DNA from: Adineta steineri
Taxonomy: Eukaryota; Rotifera; Eurotatoria; Adinetida; Adinetidae
NCBI GenBank assembly: GCA_905250115.1
Contig: CAJNOI010000082.1
Coordinates: 205,789 to 269,788 of the forward strand
Direction: 5' to 3'
DNA length: 64,000 nt
The notes beneath the pieces are model-generated. The model ran no database searches, was not told the origin of the DNA, and worked only from the letters and a program-made list of their open reading frames with translations. The translations under genes were made by a program, and so were the position numbers. Shown here in pieces: positions 1 through 12,269 of the stretch; positions within the stretch are counted from its first letter, which is position 1; each line of letters begins with the position of its first letter.

Positions 1-1265
1 ACGATTATCTTCATTTTAAATACTTCCTTCGAACGCTTATTTTATTGTAAAATAGAAAATGTAAACCAACACGTATCACATATTTTACTTTCTATTCTTG
101 TTTTTTTATAAATATTTATTCCGAAGAGCAACATACACGAAAGAAAAAGATAAAAAGAAAAAAAAACAATATTATAGACGTGATTACATGAGGCAGAAAG
201 AAAAACAAACAAAATATTTGAAAAAAACCCACATTTAATGAAATAAAAGAAAATGACAAAATATATTTTATTTAATATTTTTAAAGAATACAAGGTAGAA
301 TTTTATTTCATATGGGATGTTCAGCTGTTAATCAATAATTTCAGTTCAATATCTTTGTCTTATTATTATACTTTGATAAAAAAATTTCGAAGAAAATACA
401 CTATTTGATAAGGGGATATTCGAATGTTCAATTGGTGTTCAATAGTTCTAGTTCAACATTTTTTTTATTTTTTGTTTTAAATTTATTGTTAAAGTTTTGA
501 GCTGAGATTTTCGTTGAAAACTAGACATCCGTAAACTTCAAATTTCGAGCTCACTTTTTTGACCTGACAATGCAGACCAAACTTTAAATTCATGAAAATG
601 GAGCCATTATTGGGAAATCTCGTACTTCATATACACACTGCCAAAAGACGTACTAAGTACAGTGTCTACAACTACAGCAGAAACAGATCGTATGATAGTA
701 AAATTCATAGTGACTATATCGTGTTTTCAATCTTGAGTGCTTAAACACCACTATTCGCTCCACTAATGCTTACTCTACGAATGTAATATTACCAATACGC
801 TATTTGAGTATTGGCATTGGGTGCAATTGATATCGGTGGGTATGAGTACATCTTCTTTCTAAAATACAATAATTAATCTGATCAAACTATTTGACAAAAA
901 AGAGTTTCTGTAGAAAAACTTGATTTGTTTGAACATATTATTCAATCATTCATTTCTGATATTCATTTAAAAACGATTCTTCATGCGTTATCATCACATG
1001 TGAGCCCCCTGTCATTCGAATACATCTGGTTAGTATCAAGAAATGATTAATATTCTTCACATCTGTATTTATATCCACTCAATTGTACGAATAATGATTT
1101 GTCTAATATCAAATATGGCTCTTTTTCAACAACCGCCATACAATATCATTCCGAAATAATACTCCAACTCATATATTATTTTGTGAATGATTAAATTATT
1201 TGATTACTTATAAAAACATTTTATAATTCAGTTCACAAAAGAAAATGTTATTCTGCCTATATAAA
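1..1265. other. AT-rich non-coding stretch
   Basis: No supported gene. A minus-strand open frame at 42-293 is a low-complexity Phe/Ile/Tyr-rich string with no recognisable domain or splice context. The rest holds only short open frames. It probably includes the 3' flank of the Kelch gene that ends at 1266. Confidence 0.5.
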
Positions 1266-3212
1266 TTAATAAAGCTCAGCACTATTGAGATAACCATCGC
1301 TGTTCTGTCCACCAGTAACTAATACTTTTCCATTTGCTAATGTGGCTGCTGTGTGACCATATCGGGCGATAGTCACGCTTCCTGTACTTGTCCAGGTGCC
1401 TGCTGATGGATTGTACAATTCAGCACTATCGAGGGTAATAGAATCCTGCAATCCACCAGTAACTAATACTTTTCTATTTGCTAATGTGGATGTTGTGTGA
1501 GCTACTCGTGCGAAATTCAGGTTTCCTGTAGTTGTCCAAGTGCCTGTTGATAGATTGTACAATTCAGCACTATTGAGGACTGTAATAGCGTCGCGTCCAC
1601 AAGAAACTAACACTAATCCATTTGCTAGTGTGGATGCTGTGTGATATGCTCGTGCGAAATTCAGGTTTCCTGTAGATGTCCAGGTGCCTGTTGATGGATT
1701 GTACAATTCAGCACTATTGACATAAACATCATTACTGCTCACTCCGCCAGCAACTAATATGAATCCATTCGCTAATGTGGATGCTGTGTGAGCTATTCGT
1801 ACGGCATTCAGGTTTTCTGTAGTTATCCAAATGCCTGTTGATGGATTGTATAATTCAGAACTATTGAGAATACCACCGTTACCCGATCCACCAGCAACTA
1901 ATACTAATCCATTTGCTAATGTAGATGCTGTGTGATACCATCGTGCGACACTCATGCTTCCTGTAGTTGTCCAAGTATCTGTTGATGGATTGTACAATTC
2001 AGCATTATTGAGAGAAACAGCAGTGCCGTTGCGTCCACCAGCCACTAATACTAATCCATTCGCTAATGTTGATGATGTGTGACCAAATCGTGCAACATTC
2101 ATACTTCCTGTAGTTGTCCAATTATCTGTTGATGGATTGTACAATTCAGCACTATTAAAAACAGTAGAACCATTGTTTCCACCAGTAATTAGTACGAATC
2201 CATTTTCTAGTACGGATGCAGTGTGAATATATCGTGCGGCACTCATATTGCCTGTCACTACCCATTCTAGATACACCATAAAAATAAGAAAAAGTGTTGT
2301 TCTTAAAATGACTTCGAAAAAGTTAGATGGTAATCATTCAATAGTTAAAATCAAAACTTTCAAATATCGTCACTTTTATTAATCATCCTTTGAGTCACTA
2401 CAAATGATTTAACATAGTACTGACCCTGTACTGCTGTTGTTGTTGTTGACATTGTTGTTGGTGTTGTGGTTGATACTGTTATCGACGTTGTTGTCGTAGT
2501 CGGTTCTATTTTGTAGAAAAGGGTTTAGAATGAGACTAAACAATTGGATACGGGCTTAGTCCTAATGTCTTACTTCTTCTTCTCTAACTGTTATATCCGC
2601 TATACGCGTGAGTGCACTATGATAGAAGAGTAAATCTTAGATGGCCTATATTATAATTGTACTTCTACGATCTTTAGTTTAATTAGATCGCTAGTATAAG
2701 AATCCTGACAAATAGTTTCATATTTCTCATAACTTTAGTTATGAGTGTATAGATGTAGATAGTAATGAGGATAAAATCCACATCTACATCTTCAGCAATA
2801 CAGAAATATAGAAAACTATTGGTTGCAAAGCAACTACTTATATCTGACTGAAAAGTACCATTTAAGAAGACTGGAAAACGTTACTCTAAAGCTTACCTGA
2901 CTGCTCAGTTGTGGACGTAGTTGTTGTTTGTGCCAAAGTTGTAGTCGGTGTCATTGTTGATGTTGTTGTTGACGATGACGGTAGTGTTGATATTGTTGTT
3001 GCTAGTGATGATGATGATGGTGAGGCGGTGGTATTAATTTCTGATATCGTCGGTGCAAAGACGACGAAGTTTAACACCAGAGCAAGGATAATAGCAGAAA
3101 CTATTAAAAGAATAATGAAAATGCCGATTATTTTCATCCAACGACGGTGCCACCATTTGTGTGATCCATTATTTACAGTAACAACCTCACTGTAAACTTG
3201 ATTGGTATGCAT
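1266..3212 (-). CDS. Membrane-anchored Kelch-repeat protein (type II), three exons
   Basis: Three exons join in frame: 3212-2897, 2505-2425 and 2266-1266, all with GT/AG introns. Exon 1 encodes a short cytosolic tail, a hydrophobic segment at about residues 28-51, and the start of a Ser/Thr-rich stalk. Exon 2 is almost pure Thr/Ser stalk. Exon 3 encodes seven Kelch-type repeats of about 47 residues, each with an ARxxHTAS-LANG-VLV-GG core followed by AELYNPST. One repeat has SCG where the Gly-Gly pair is expected. Kelch repeats form a beta-propeller that usually binds protein or carbohydrate, here predicted outside the cell or in the lumen. The short linker exon and in-frame phases (1, 1) argue for a working gene. 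The ligand is unknown. Similar HTAS-type Kelch proteins are common in bacteria and bdelloids. Confidence 0.85.
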
Positions 3213-3572
3213 ATTATGTTTCAGATGAAATTTAAACGCAAAAAAAGAGCACTATTCTTTGAAGCTACTTTCTGTTTGCCTATTAATTTCACGTAAGTAA
3301 CAGAAGATGACTAATATTATCTCCAATATCAAAAGTGTTGTTATATTCTTATCTTAATATAATAAATTTTACATATGCACATGATAATGCAAAACTATGC
3401 TCCACGCCGAAGTTTTCTCTGATTCTCATCCTTCTTATCTTAATATTATATTTTTCATTTCGTCTGCACCATAGTGCAAGGTCTACCTTTTACACCAGGG
3501 AGAAATCAACAGACTCCGAATTCTGAATAAATATTTTGAGGCTCTTGGAAGGGTGTAAGTGATGAAGACAGT
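3213..3572. other. Upstream flank of Kelch gene
   Basis: AT-rich sequence between the Kelch start codon at 3212 and the hAT element at 3581. A plus-strand open frame at 3335-3526 has no recognisable features. The Kelch promoter should lie here, but no motif is convincing. Confidence 0.4.
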
Positions 3573-4653
3573 AGTCAGACCAAGGGCGGCGGAACGTGTT
3601 GAAATCCGATGAGGCTCAAAATTAGCTTTTTACATCTTAGCATAAGACAATATAAATGAATTATAGGTGATTGGTCGCTGTCAGATTTTTTTTCCATCAA
3701 AAAAGTAATGCGTTTAATTTATTCCGTCTTCGGTTAATAGAGTTTCTAGATTGCTACAAAACGATCCAGATCATTTCTTTAACTCTGGAATATTGAACCG
3801 AAAGAAGTTTGTCTTATATCTTTTGATGATATGAATTTGGACAGGATTTGATTTGGATCAATTTTATCAAGTTTTTCTTTGTAAATATGTGGTAGTAAAC
3901 AATGGTTGAAACGTGATTGATTCATCGAAGAACGAAGTACACCTTTTATTCTATTCAACGCGCTGAATGTAGGTTCGGCTGTGGCCATCGTAACCAGAAT
4001 GGTTAGATATAATTTCAATAATTTATGGTATTCTTTAAACCAGGGGTGCAGTATCTTCTATAAAAACGAAAAATTTCCCCGAACGTAGAAAAATGAATTA
4101 TGTATTTCCGCTCAGTATTCATGTAAAACAAATGTTTTTTTGAATATTGTTGTTAAAGAAATGAAAAGAGAGAAGACACTACGAAATTTTTAAAATATAC
4201 TTTATCCTAATGAACACATCAGATCATTTATGTTTTAAATAAAATTTTCATCTGAGCAAATTTCCTTATTATTTCCCGAAAGAAAAAATTTCAAAGTCAA
4301 TAGTTTTTCGAAAATTTTCCTGAGCGCACGTTCGCGCAGAAGTGCTTATTCTGCACCTCTGCTTTAAGCATTTATCTACCTATTTGATATACATTTAAAC
4401 TTTCACAAATTGTTGAAATTTTTGTGATTTGTTTTATGTGTATTTGATTTGTTTTAATTACTGATTAACAAAAATCAAAAACCATGAGAGCTTCGGCTTT
4501 CAATCGTTCAACATCAATATCAAACACGTATGAATCAATGCGTAAAAAAAATATCAGATTCATAATTTCGGTGAGGCTGAGCCTATAGAGGCTAAATTCC
4601 GGTGAGACTCAAGCCTCACAGAGCCTATGGCTTCCGCCGCCCTTGAGTCAGAC
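3573..4653. mobile_element. hAT DNA transposon, internally deleted, with target duplication
   Basis: The element spans 3581-4645. It is bounded by a perfect 14-bp terminal inverted repeat, CAAGGGCGGCGGAA at the left and its complement at the right. It is flanked by a perfect 8-bp target duplication, AGTCAGAC, at 3573-3580 and 4646-4653. Eight-base duplications are diagnostic of the hAT superfamily. Inside, on the minus strand, is the C-terminal dimerisation part of a hAT transposase (3779-4018). At 1065 bp it is too short to encode a full transposase, so it is a non-autonomous deletion derivative. Short GAGGCT/AGCCTC subterminal motifs occur near both ends. The exact duplication suggests a fairly recent insertion. 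Confidence 0.9.
3779..4018 (-). pseudogene. hAT transposase C-terminal fragment
   Basis: About 79 residues with the hAT dimerisation signature: A-T-A-E-P-T-F-S-A-L-x-R-I-K, then LRSSMNQSRFNHCLLPHIY and a LDKIDP stretch. It lies within the TIR-bounded element at 3581-4645. No zinc finger or catalytic DDE part is present, so it cannot be an active transposase. It resembles the ZMYM1/DUF4371-like hAT branch. Confidence 0.8.
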
Positions 4654-5841
4654 CCACACACACACACTCAATTAATTGTTTAGAAAATCTTCACAATTAT
4701 TATATTCTACATATATGTTGATTATCATATAAATATGATGGAATTTGATCAATAATTGATTCATATATTGAACACATCATTTTTCTTCACTTCTACAGGT
4801 TTTAAACTTTTTAATCGTTCATTATTTATATTATATCCTTTCATGATATAGTCTCGTAAGTAATAATATCCTTTTTTTCGATTATTCCAAATAAAATTTT
4901 AGCATTTTTAATATCACCAAATTCCAGTGAGATATTTATTACCGAATTTTGAACATTATTCGTTTTTTCGAAATTCTTAGGCGTTTGTTTAAGAAGATTT
5001 GTCTTTATTTTAATTGATAGGTAATTCTAAAGTCGAGCACATGCTTTGAAAATAATTGTATAACTGATATTATTAAGATTTAATTGTATTTGTTCATATA
5101 CATCTAAAATTTTATCAAGATTTAAAATTTATTATAATAATTTCAAGAAGAAAAAAGCAGGCACTCAGTACTTATTCCCTTGAAATTTGTGCGTGAGATT
5201 TCAGTTTTCAAGTGGTATATTATCCACAATATCTATCTGGTCATACTTCTTCACAAGTTTATAAGACAGATAAACTCAAAAAAAAGGATATATTATGAAG
5301 ATTCAGTGAAAAGATGCAAACAACCATAAGCAGTACTGATAAATAAGTACGACCAACAGCGTAGAAAGAAAAGAGATTTATGTCGCACTCACTATCTATA
5401 TAAAGCAGCAGCGTATAACTTTATCTTAGTAAAATATGAGTTTTGTTTATCATGCATTCTTTTTTCTTGTATCTGTAATAGAGGATACATATTTTTATTA
5501 AAGTCATTAGTAATGTTTCGAAAGGATTGTCTCAATTTATTAACAAGAAAAATGAGTTCATTTGATCGATCTATGATAGATATTTAATTTTTTGATCTTA
5601 CTGTGTCGATAATATGTCAGTTAAAGATTTTTATTGATATTCAACGCGAAAAAATTCATTTTATTCTATTCTGTGTGGTTGAAATGTCGTAAAGGTCACG
5701 TACGAATAATATTCTATGTGCATATTCATATAAATAAAATGTTTTTTCTTTTGCTGTTCTGTACAAAAACACACGTTTCGACTGAAGAGATTTTGTTTCT
5801 TATCGACATTTCATTTGATATAATTTTTTTCGGTTACTAAA
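4654..5841. other. Intergenic, upstream of P450
   Basis: No gene seen. A TATA-like TATATAAAG lies near 5396 and could belong to the P450 promoter if its 5' leader is long. An open frame at 5634-5840 just before the P450 has no coding features. Confidence 0.35.
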
Positions 5842-7383
5842 ATGTTGTTAATATTATTTTATATATTCATAATAATTCTTATTATTCTATGTTTAATTAT
5901 CTATATTAAATTAATTCGTCCTGAAAAACTTATCTATGATAAATTTCGTCGACAAGGAATTACTGGTGAACCATTTATACCTTTACTTGGTCAAATTTCT
6001 GATTTACATCGTTATCGAAAAGCTGATAAAATGATGAATTATTACGGCGATCTTGTTGAAAAACATGGTCATGTTCTTCTATATAGTTTTGGTCCAGTTG
6101 TACGTTTATTAGTAAATGAACCTGATATGCTTGCTGATGTACTTAGTCGACAAAATTCAAAATATTATATAAAACCAGTACTAGCTACGACAATTTTTGC
6201 ACCAATTATTGGTTATCATAATTTATTAGTAGCTGAAGGTTCTGAACATGAACGAGCACGTCGAATGATAAATCCAGCATTTTATCATACAAATTTAAAA
6301 TCTATGATTTCAATTATTGCTGATCGAACAAAAAAAACTATTGAAAAAATTCTTAATAAAGAAAGAGATTCTGAAGAAATTGATTTACAAAATTTATTTA
6401 ATACATTAACATTATCAATTATTGTATCGAGTGCATTTGGTGCAGATTTTGAAACAAATACGAATGCAAAAGATATTATGTGTCATGTATTAGCTGAAGT
6501 ACTTGATGCGGTCTTATACCGTTCATTACGTATGATTAATCAAATACCTTTTCTTTCAAAATTACCTTTTTGGAAAAAAACTGTTCTTGATAATGGAGCT
6601 GAAACTATAGCAAAATTTGTTGATAAAATTATTTCTGATCGACGATATGGACATTCAAATAGTATGTCTGATGGTCCTGATCTACTTGATTTACTTCTTT
6701 CAGCTGTTGATAATGAAGGAGAGTCATTTACTAATCAAGAAATCAAAAAACATGCTCTTACATTTGTACTTGCTGGAAGTGAAACAACAGGAAATTTAAT
6801 GGTATGGATATTTTATATTTTAATGACACATGAGCATGTTTTAAAAGCATGTCAAGATGAAATTGATCAAGTTATTCCAAATAATAATATTGATGAATTA
6901 ACTAATGAACATTTATCAAAATTAGTCATATGTGAAGCAATAATTAATGAAACATTACGTCTTTATCCATCTGCACCACTTTTTATACGTCGTTGTATAC
7001 ATGAACATACTATTGGGACAGGAGAAAATCAGTTAAATATACCTGTTGGGACAGATATATTTATAAATAGTTATATTCTTCATCGTCGGAGTGATTTATG
7101 GCCTCGACCACTTGAATTTGATTATACTCGTTGGTTACGTGATCCGAAAAATGATCTCAAACCAAAATTAGTTCATCCATTTGCTTATCTTCCTTTTGCT
7201 GCTGGTTCACGAAATTGTATTGGACAAAATTTTGCATTATTAGAAGCGAAAATCATGTTAGCTATGCTTGTACAACAATGCAGTTTTAAATTAATACCTG
7301 GACAAAAAATAATTCCAGAAGTTAAAATAACATTAAGAACTAAATATGGTTTATTAGCTAATATTACTAAACGTCAAATATAA
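5842..7383 (+). CDS. Cytochrome P450 monooxygenase, microsomal type
   Basis: A single 513-residue exon. An N-terminal hydrophobic anchor (about residues 3-25) would hold it in the ER membrane. The P450 landmarks are present and intact: the I-helix oxygen-activation motif AGSETT at residues 311-316, the K-helix ExxR at E370/R373, and the haem loop FAAGSRNCIG with the iron-ligating cysteine at 459. Length and spacing match a complete animal microsomal P450, most like the CYP3/CYP4 side of the family. It needs an NADPH-P450 reductase partner; its substrate cannot be told from sequence. It converges on the neprilysin gene, with a hairpin repeat between them at 7596-7638. Confidence 0.92.
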   Translation: MLLILFYIFIIILIILCLIIYIKLIRPEKLIYDKFRRQGITGEPFIPLLGQISDLHRYRKADKMMNYYGDLVEKHGHVLLYSFGPVVRLLVNEPDMLADVLSRQNSKYYIKPVLATTIFAPIIGYHNLLVAEGSEHERARRMINPAFYHTNLKSMISIIADRTKKTIEKILNKERDSEEIDLQNLFNTLTLSIIVSSAFGADFETNTNAKDIMCHVLAEVLDAVLYRSLRMINQIPFLSKLPFWKKTVLDNGAETIAKFVDKIISDRRYGHSNSMSDGPDLLDLLLSAVDNEGESFTNQEIKKHALTFVLAGSETTGNLMVWIFYILMTHEHVLKACQDEIDQVIPNNNIDELTNEHLSKLVICEAIINETLRLYPSAPLFIRRCIHEHTIGTGENQLNIPVGTDIFINSYILHRRSDLWPRPLEFDYTRWLRDPKNDLKPKLVHPFAYLPFAAGSRNCIGQNFALLEAKIMLAMLVQQCSFKLIPGQKIIPEVKITLRTKYGLLANITKRQI

Positions 7384-7595
7384 TTACAAAAAACAACAAG
7401 AATTTTAATTTCAATAAATCTATTTGTCAATTCTTAAAAAGAAGTTGTTCGTTTAATAGATTTATTTTATTCAATTCTAATACATTTTCAATATTGAATT
7501 GATAATTTTTATCATATTGGATTTGTGTTTCGTATTTTAAAGAAAATGAAATATCATACTCTGCACAAATATAAGTTGTTCATGTTTTTATTTAA

Positions 7596-7638
7596 TGTGG
7601 GTGTGGATGTTATGTTCATTTACAAATCGACACCCACG
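7596..7638. repeat. GT-rich hairpin repeat, copy 1
   Basis: Left arm TGTGGGTGTGGATGT and right arm CACCCAC are separated by about 20 bases. It lies between two convergent genes: 213 bp after the P450 stop and 91 bp after the neprilysin stop. Confidence 0.7.
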
Positions 7639-7728
7639 TATAATAAAACAAAAAATGAAATAAAAAACGCTTTGTACAAGTTCATATATATATTCGATGT
7701 AATTGATTGAGATAGTACCATCAAGCCA

Positions 7729-10700
7729 CTACCATATGTCGCACTTGTTCACTCGACTATTGCCTTGACCTGCTTTGCAGCCGAATACTCGATCGAATTC
7801 AACAAAATTCGAGGTGGGACCACGTACTCTAGAAACATAAATCATTTATGCTAGCGCAGATTGACGTATAAAAATAATTCTACCTGAATTGTGCAGGGGA
7901 ATGTTGAGCCAGTACTAAATTAGAGTGCAGAGATTCATCTGTAATTTTTTTACACCATATATGACCAAAATTGAGAAAGAACATTTGTTCTGCTGAATAT
8001 TTGGTTAAACCGGGAAGTTTCTTGTCAACATTTTTATGGGTCTTAGCCCATTGCTGATACGCCTTAATAATATCTTTAGGTTTAAATCTTGAATTAGTGG
8101 AAGATAAAACTTACGAAGAATGCCTGTTTGAGTCCTGCATCGTCGGCGATATTTTCATTTTGTGTTTTTCGTCCGTTTATCTAAATAGAAAAGATTTTAT
8201 GTTTGGATAATCAAAAATAAAAGAAAGAAATACTGAATGATTGACTTGAGTCAAATTATAGTTGTCGTATTGTTCGTTGATACATTTTTTACGTATGTCA
8301 AATGTGTTGACAGTCGAATTAGTCCACCATAAAACTTCATTTCCATTCAGATCATATTCTTTCCCTTCATCGCCAAATCCATGTGCAATCTCATGTCCCA
8401 TAATAAAGCCAATACCTGAATTCAATATCATTTTTCTATTACGTTTATCTCGTTGAATTTATCCTTACCACCATAGTTAAGATACCTATCAAAGATATGA
8501 AAGATGTTATAATATGAGAAAATGAAGTTTTACTTAGGTGCATCTCTGTCGAACAAAGGTGTTTGAAGTATGACAGCTGGAAACACTAAAGAAAAAACAA
8601 CGATATTATATGTTTATTATTCGAGATTGTATTATACAGATCTCGTTCGCTAATAATCTATGTATGGCATTGATTTTTGTGGGCGAGATACCAGTCCATT
8701 GTTTACTATCGATAGGATAGCGAAGCATTTGAAGACTAGCTTTTGAATGTAGTTGAATGGCACTCAAAACATTCGGCATATAAGATAAATTGAAATTATA
8801 CTAGATTTGAATATAAAAAGAAGAATAAGAGATTTTCATTCTATGTCGTACCTCAGCATAGGCTTTATCAAGTTTCGTCATATTATCACTCTCTAAATAA
8901 TCAGGATAACCAAGTTTTGCTTTAATAGCTCGAGCCTATAGTAAAAATAATTTTATTACCAATATAAAATTGATCAAATGAATAACTTACTTTTATAATC
9001 GCTATGATTTTCGATTTCGAATCCATCCATGTCGATTGATTGACCATCGTGATGAAAATATTTCGAATATTGTTGATCATTTCAATTGTCTATCAAAGTC
9101 ACGACAGACAAATATTTCCTATTATTGAGTTATTTTCTCATTACTTCTTTTCGAGTATCCTTATGGAAATATTCTTCGATGTAAAGTTTTGAAACCGTCA
9201 AGCTCATCACTATATTGACATAATTGGCACATGTAGTTGCACGTGACTCTTCAGTACTTGTGCCATGAAATACCTGAGTAAATTGTTGTACAATATTTCG
9301 AAATCGTTTTGGCATATGCCAAGCTCGATCCATCATGAAGCGCCATATCATATAGTTTTGTATGGTACGTGCTGTTTGCCGATTAATAATTGACGAAATA
9401 CCATGCAGAAGTTTGGGTGCACGCACAATTACAATGTCGGCATCAATCACAGAGACGTTAGCCAATAGATACAAGCGACGAATATAGTTAGAAGAATCAA
9501 ACTGAATAAAAAGATGAAGAAAGAAGAGGAGAAAGTTCATACTTACGCTGACATTGATTGTATGTGAAAGATTACCGAGTGTTGTGCGAACAGTTTCGCG
9601 AGAATCTAGTTGATTTTGCATCGTAAAGTACTATGTAAAAGAATTTAAACAGAAAGTCTGCTCGAGAAAAGAAATTTACTTTGTAAAGTTCTCTCTCGAA
9701 TTCTAATAACGTAGTAAGATCATTAGAGATTGTCGAGGAATCATTGGTCAATGATTGAGTAAATTTTAGAAAGAATTGCTGGTAAGCCTCTATTGCTTTT
9801 ATTCCCTTGAAATAGTGAATAAAATTGTCTTTAGCCAGTTTAGACGGTCTGATCTAAAAGTTGAATATTTATTAGTAATGATTTAAACTTTTGAGTCTTA
9901 CATGAATACTTCGAATCGATGAATTCTTCTCATCAACATCTGTGTTTACAGTATAAAATATGTAGCTATTGTATTGACTTAATTTGAGCATCAATCGATC
10001 AAAATCAAATGTTGATTCATTCCAGGCCGAGCCTTGCAAGACAGGCCATCCTCCAAGCTCTTTATTGATCATTGACATTATTACATCAACACCTTCCGTT
10101 TCGATAGTAGCTTCGTCTATACAAGAACTATATAAACGACGAGCATTAGTAATTGCTTTGGACTTCTTTGTTCTATTTGATGATAACAAATCTTCGAAAA
10201 ACGAGATATAATATATTCAACAGAAGAATAAGCTATCGTACCGGCAATTGTATATCTTAATTTTTTTGATATTTGTGACATAGTACTCTGTTCACTACCT
10301 GTAAATGATAAAGTATAGTAATTTATCTTTTGATTCTTCTTGCACTCACTTTCCGATAATATTATGGCATTTTTAATATATTTTCCACAAGCAAACTCAT
10401 AGAAGTTTTCACATGGATTGATTGTTTCATCAATACTTTCGAGCAGATAATTTGCTTAAAATAGAAAATTAATTTTTATGAGTGTGATAAAACTCACTAA
10501 CCTGCTTTGATACAATACGGAGTTAAACACAAATCGCTAGTATTTTCAACTAAAAATATTATTGAATCAAACTTTCATAGAATTCATATATACGTACCTG
10601 TTGTTCCTGTATGTTGATCTTTTATTATTTTGTTTATTTCGATGCTGGATAGAACGATTATTGCGATAAGCGAAATCAATAACAGAATGATAATTATACC

Positions 10701-10840
10701 AAAGAATCGATATGATAGTCTGAAATGATAATAGATGTTATAAATCCATTCGAAATATCAACATGCTCTATTCTTTCATATTAAACCTACCTTCGATGTA
10801 AAGGAGTATATAAAGTGTTTGCTTCTGAATGGGTCTGCAT
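7729..10840 (-). CDS. Neprilysin-like zinc metallopeptidase (M13), multi-exon
   Basis: A type II membrane endopeptidase spread over many small exons. Exon 1 (10840-10791) and exon 2 (10719-10598) encode a 17-residue cytosolic start and a membrane segment at about residues 23-42. Later exons carry the M13 landmarks: ELGGWPVL in the N-terminal lobe, the zinc motif HEIAH in [12 protein letters not shown] (exon near 8431-8180), then [13 protein letters not shown] (8176-8110), which supplies the third zinc ligand. The last exon (7828-7729) ends in NKCDIW, matching the C-terminal Cys-x-x-Trp typical of neprilysins. All catalytic ligands are present, so activity is expected: cleavage of extracellular peptides on the amino side of hydrophobic residues. 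I did not resolve every internal exon edge. In-frame introns (for example inside 9130-9621) make some open frames look longer than the exons. Confidence 0.9.
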
Positions 10841-11345
10841 CGATATTTTTGTTTTTATTAAATTAACGCGCACATCTGTATATATTATATAGAAGTTTTA
10901 GACAAAAATGCAATCTTCCCATCAAATGCATAGCGTATCGAGTGAGAATATACAGATATTTCCCTTATCAAAGCTTCACGTAATATGAAAGAACAAGAAA
11001 AATCTTCCCATGGGGAATTGAATAATTATAAAATTTGTCGTTCTAATCTTTCTGTTTCATGATACATTATAACTGTTTGTGTCGAATAACAATAAGTATA
11101 CATACATACATAGATTATGTATAGAATGATGAAAAAAATAATGTGTCTTATCTCTCTTCATCCATGTGGCAGAAAAATGACGAAGAGCGAATTTTTTATG
11201 TTTTTTTAATCTAGCTCAAATTAAGTTACTACGTAAAAACACACAGTAAAGCAAATACAAAACATGTACAAAAAAAATATTTCAAAAATAAAAGTAAAAT
11301 GACAGTAGTGTTCATTTGCAATCATTAAGTTTTGCTGATTTTTAT
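10841..11345. other. Intergenic, upstream of neprilysin
   Basis: AT-rich, no gene seen. It should contain the neprilysin promoter. Confidence 0.4.
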
Positions 11346-11569
11346 TCAACGATTCTTCGTCAAAGCCTGAAAAGTATAGAGCAGATAGTTAAATATTTTC
11401 ATATTTATCATAAGTTATAGTTAATCCTGTCACTTCACGATTGTACGTAAAAAATGAAAAATGATGAAATAATTACTTACCCACTGTTCGGTAAGTTTTG
11501 ATATATCAAGGCTATTGAGTAGATCACGTTCAACTGAACATAATAGCAAATATTCTAATTTATCTTGAG
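11346..11569 (-). pseudogene. Two-exon coding remnant, possibly hAT transposase tail
   Basis: A minus-strand exon ending at 11481 with donor GTAAGT reads INPQDKLEYLLLCSVERDL-LNSLDISKLTEQW. It splices to 11366-11346, which adds ALTKNR and a stop. The 'SVE-LLNSLD' pattern resembles the last helix of some hAT dimerisation domains. No upstream exon was found, so it is probably a remnant. Assignment is weak. Confidence 0.3.
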
Positions 11570-11944
11570 GGTTGATGGTGTATAAATAGTTTAAATTAGT
11601 TTGATTAAATAATCAAAATTTTTATTTATTATTATTTTCAGATAAAATCCATTAGAAAATCCATTTCTTTTATAATGAGTGATACTTTGTTCTTTCAATG
11701 AATAAATCATACACAACAATATAAATTTCATATGAGAAGAAATAACATTCGTTTACTAAGACAAAAGATGTGAGCAAACACTAACAAAGTGTAGTTTTGG
11801 TATGAGATAATTCATTCTTTATACTTTTTTTGTAAAGTCTTAACGGGTGGGCCAAATAAATCAAGTCACTTTTGTTGTTCTTATCTATGTTAGCAACGAA
11901 TTATTTTATCATAAGTATACATGCGTTGTGAAACAACGAGACTG

Positions 11945-12025
11945 TAGGTATAGGTGGGTGAGGGTGGGTATCAGTGGTATATTGGCCTGCTACCCATACC
12001 TAAATCCTCACAAACCCACACGCAA
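11945..12025. repeat. GT-rich hairpin repeat, copy 2 (decayed)
   Basis: A left half rich in GGTGGGTGAGGGTGGG and a right half rich in TACCCATACC/CCCACACGC form an imperfect inverted repeat. Confidence 0.6.
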
Positions 12026-12114
12026 ACAGGGAAAGATAGAAATCCTGAGCTCCTGAATCCCCATAAACTCTCTATGATTTTTTAGGATATCACAAAACTC
12101 CAAGATTCCTCAGA

Positions 12115-12152
12115 TTCCCCAAGATTCCCCAAGATTCTTCAAGATTCTTCAG
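12115..12152. repeat. Short tandem repeat, about 10-bp unit
   Basis: Three to four copies of a CCAAGATTCC/TTCAAGATTC unit, with related single copies just upstream. Confidence 0.6.
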
Positions 12153-12204
12153 GACAATCTGGTATATATCTGAAATCTATCAGATTGCCTTGTCATTCCT
12201 AGAA

Positions 12205-12248
12205 CTTGAGAATGTGTGGTGGTTTGAAACTACACCCACACCCTCAAT
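12205..12248. repeat. GT-rich hairpin repeat, copy 3
   Basis: CTTGAGAATGTGTGGTGG at the left and CACCCACACCCTCAA at the right. It ends about 20 bp before the 2 kb duplicated block begins. Confidence 0.6.
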
Positions 12249-12269
12249 ACATAAAAAAAAACAATCTTT

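Noticed and set aside
2911-3195. Plus-strand 94-residue Val/Asp-rich open frame
   Set aside because: Exactly antisense to the Thr-rich stalk exon of the Kelch gene; the Val/Asp bias is the complement of Thr/Ser codons.
3581-4645. CRISPR array or tRNA genes anywhere in the window
   Set aside because: No regular spaced direct repeats and no cloverleaf with conserved T-loop were found; repeated motifs here are transposon ends.
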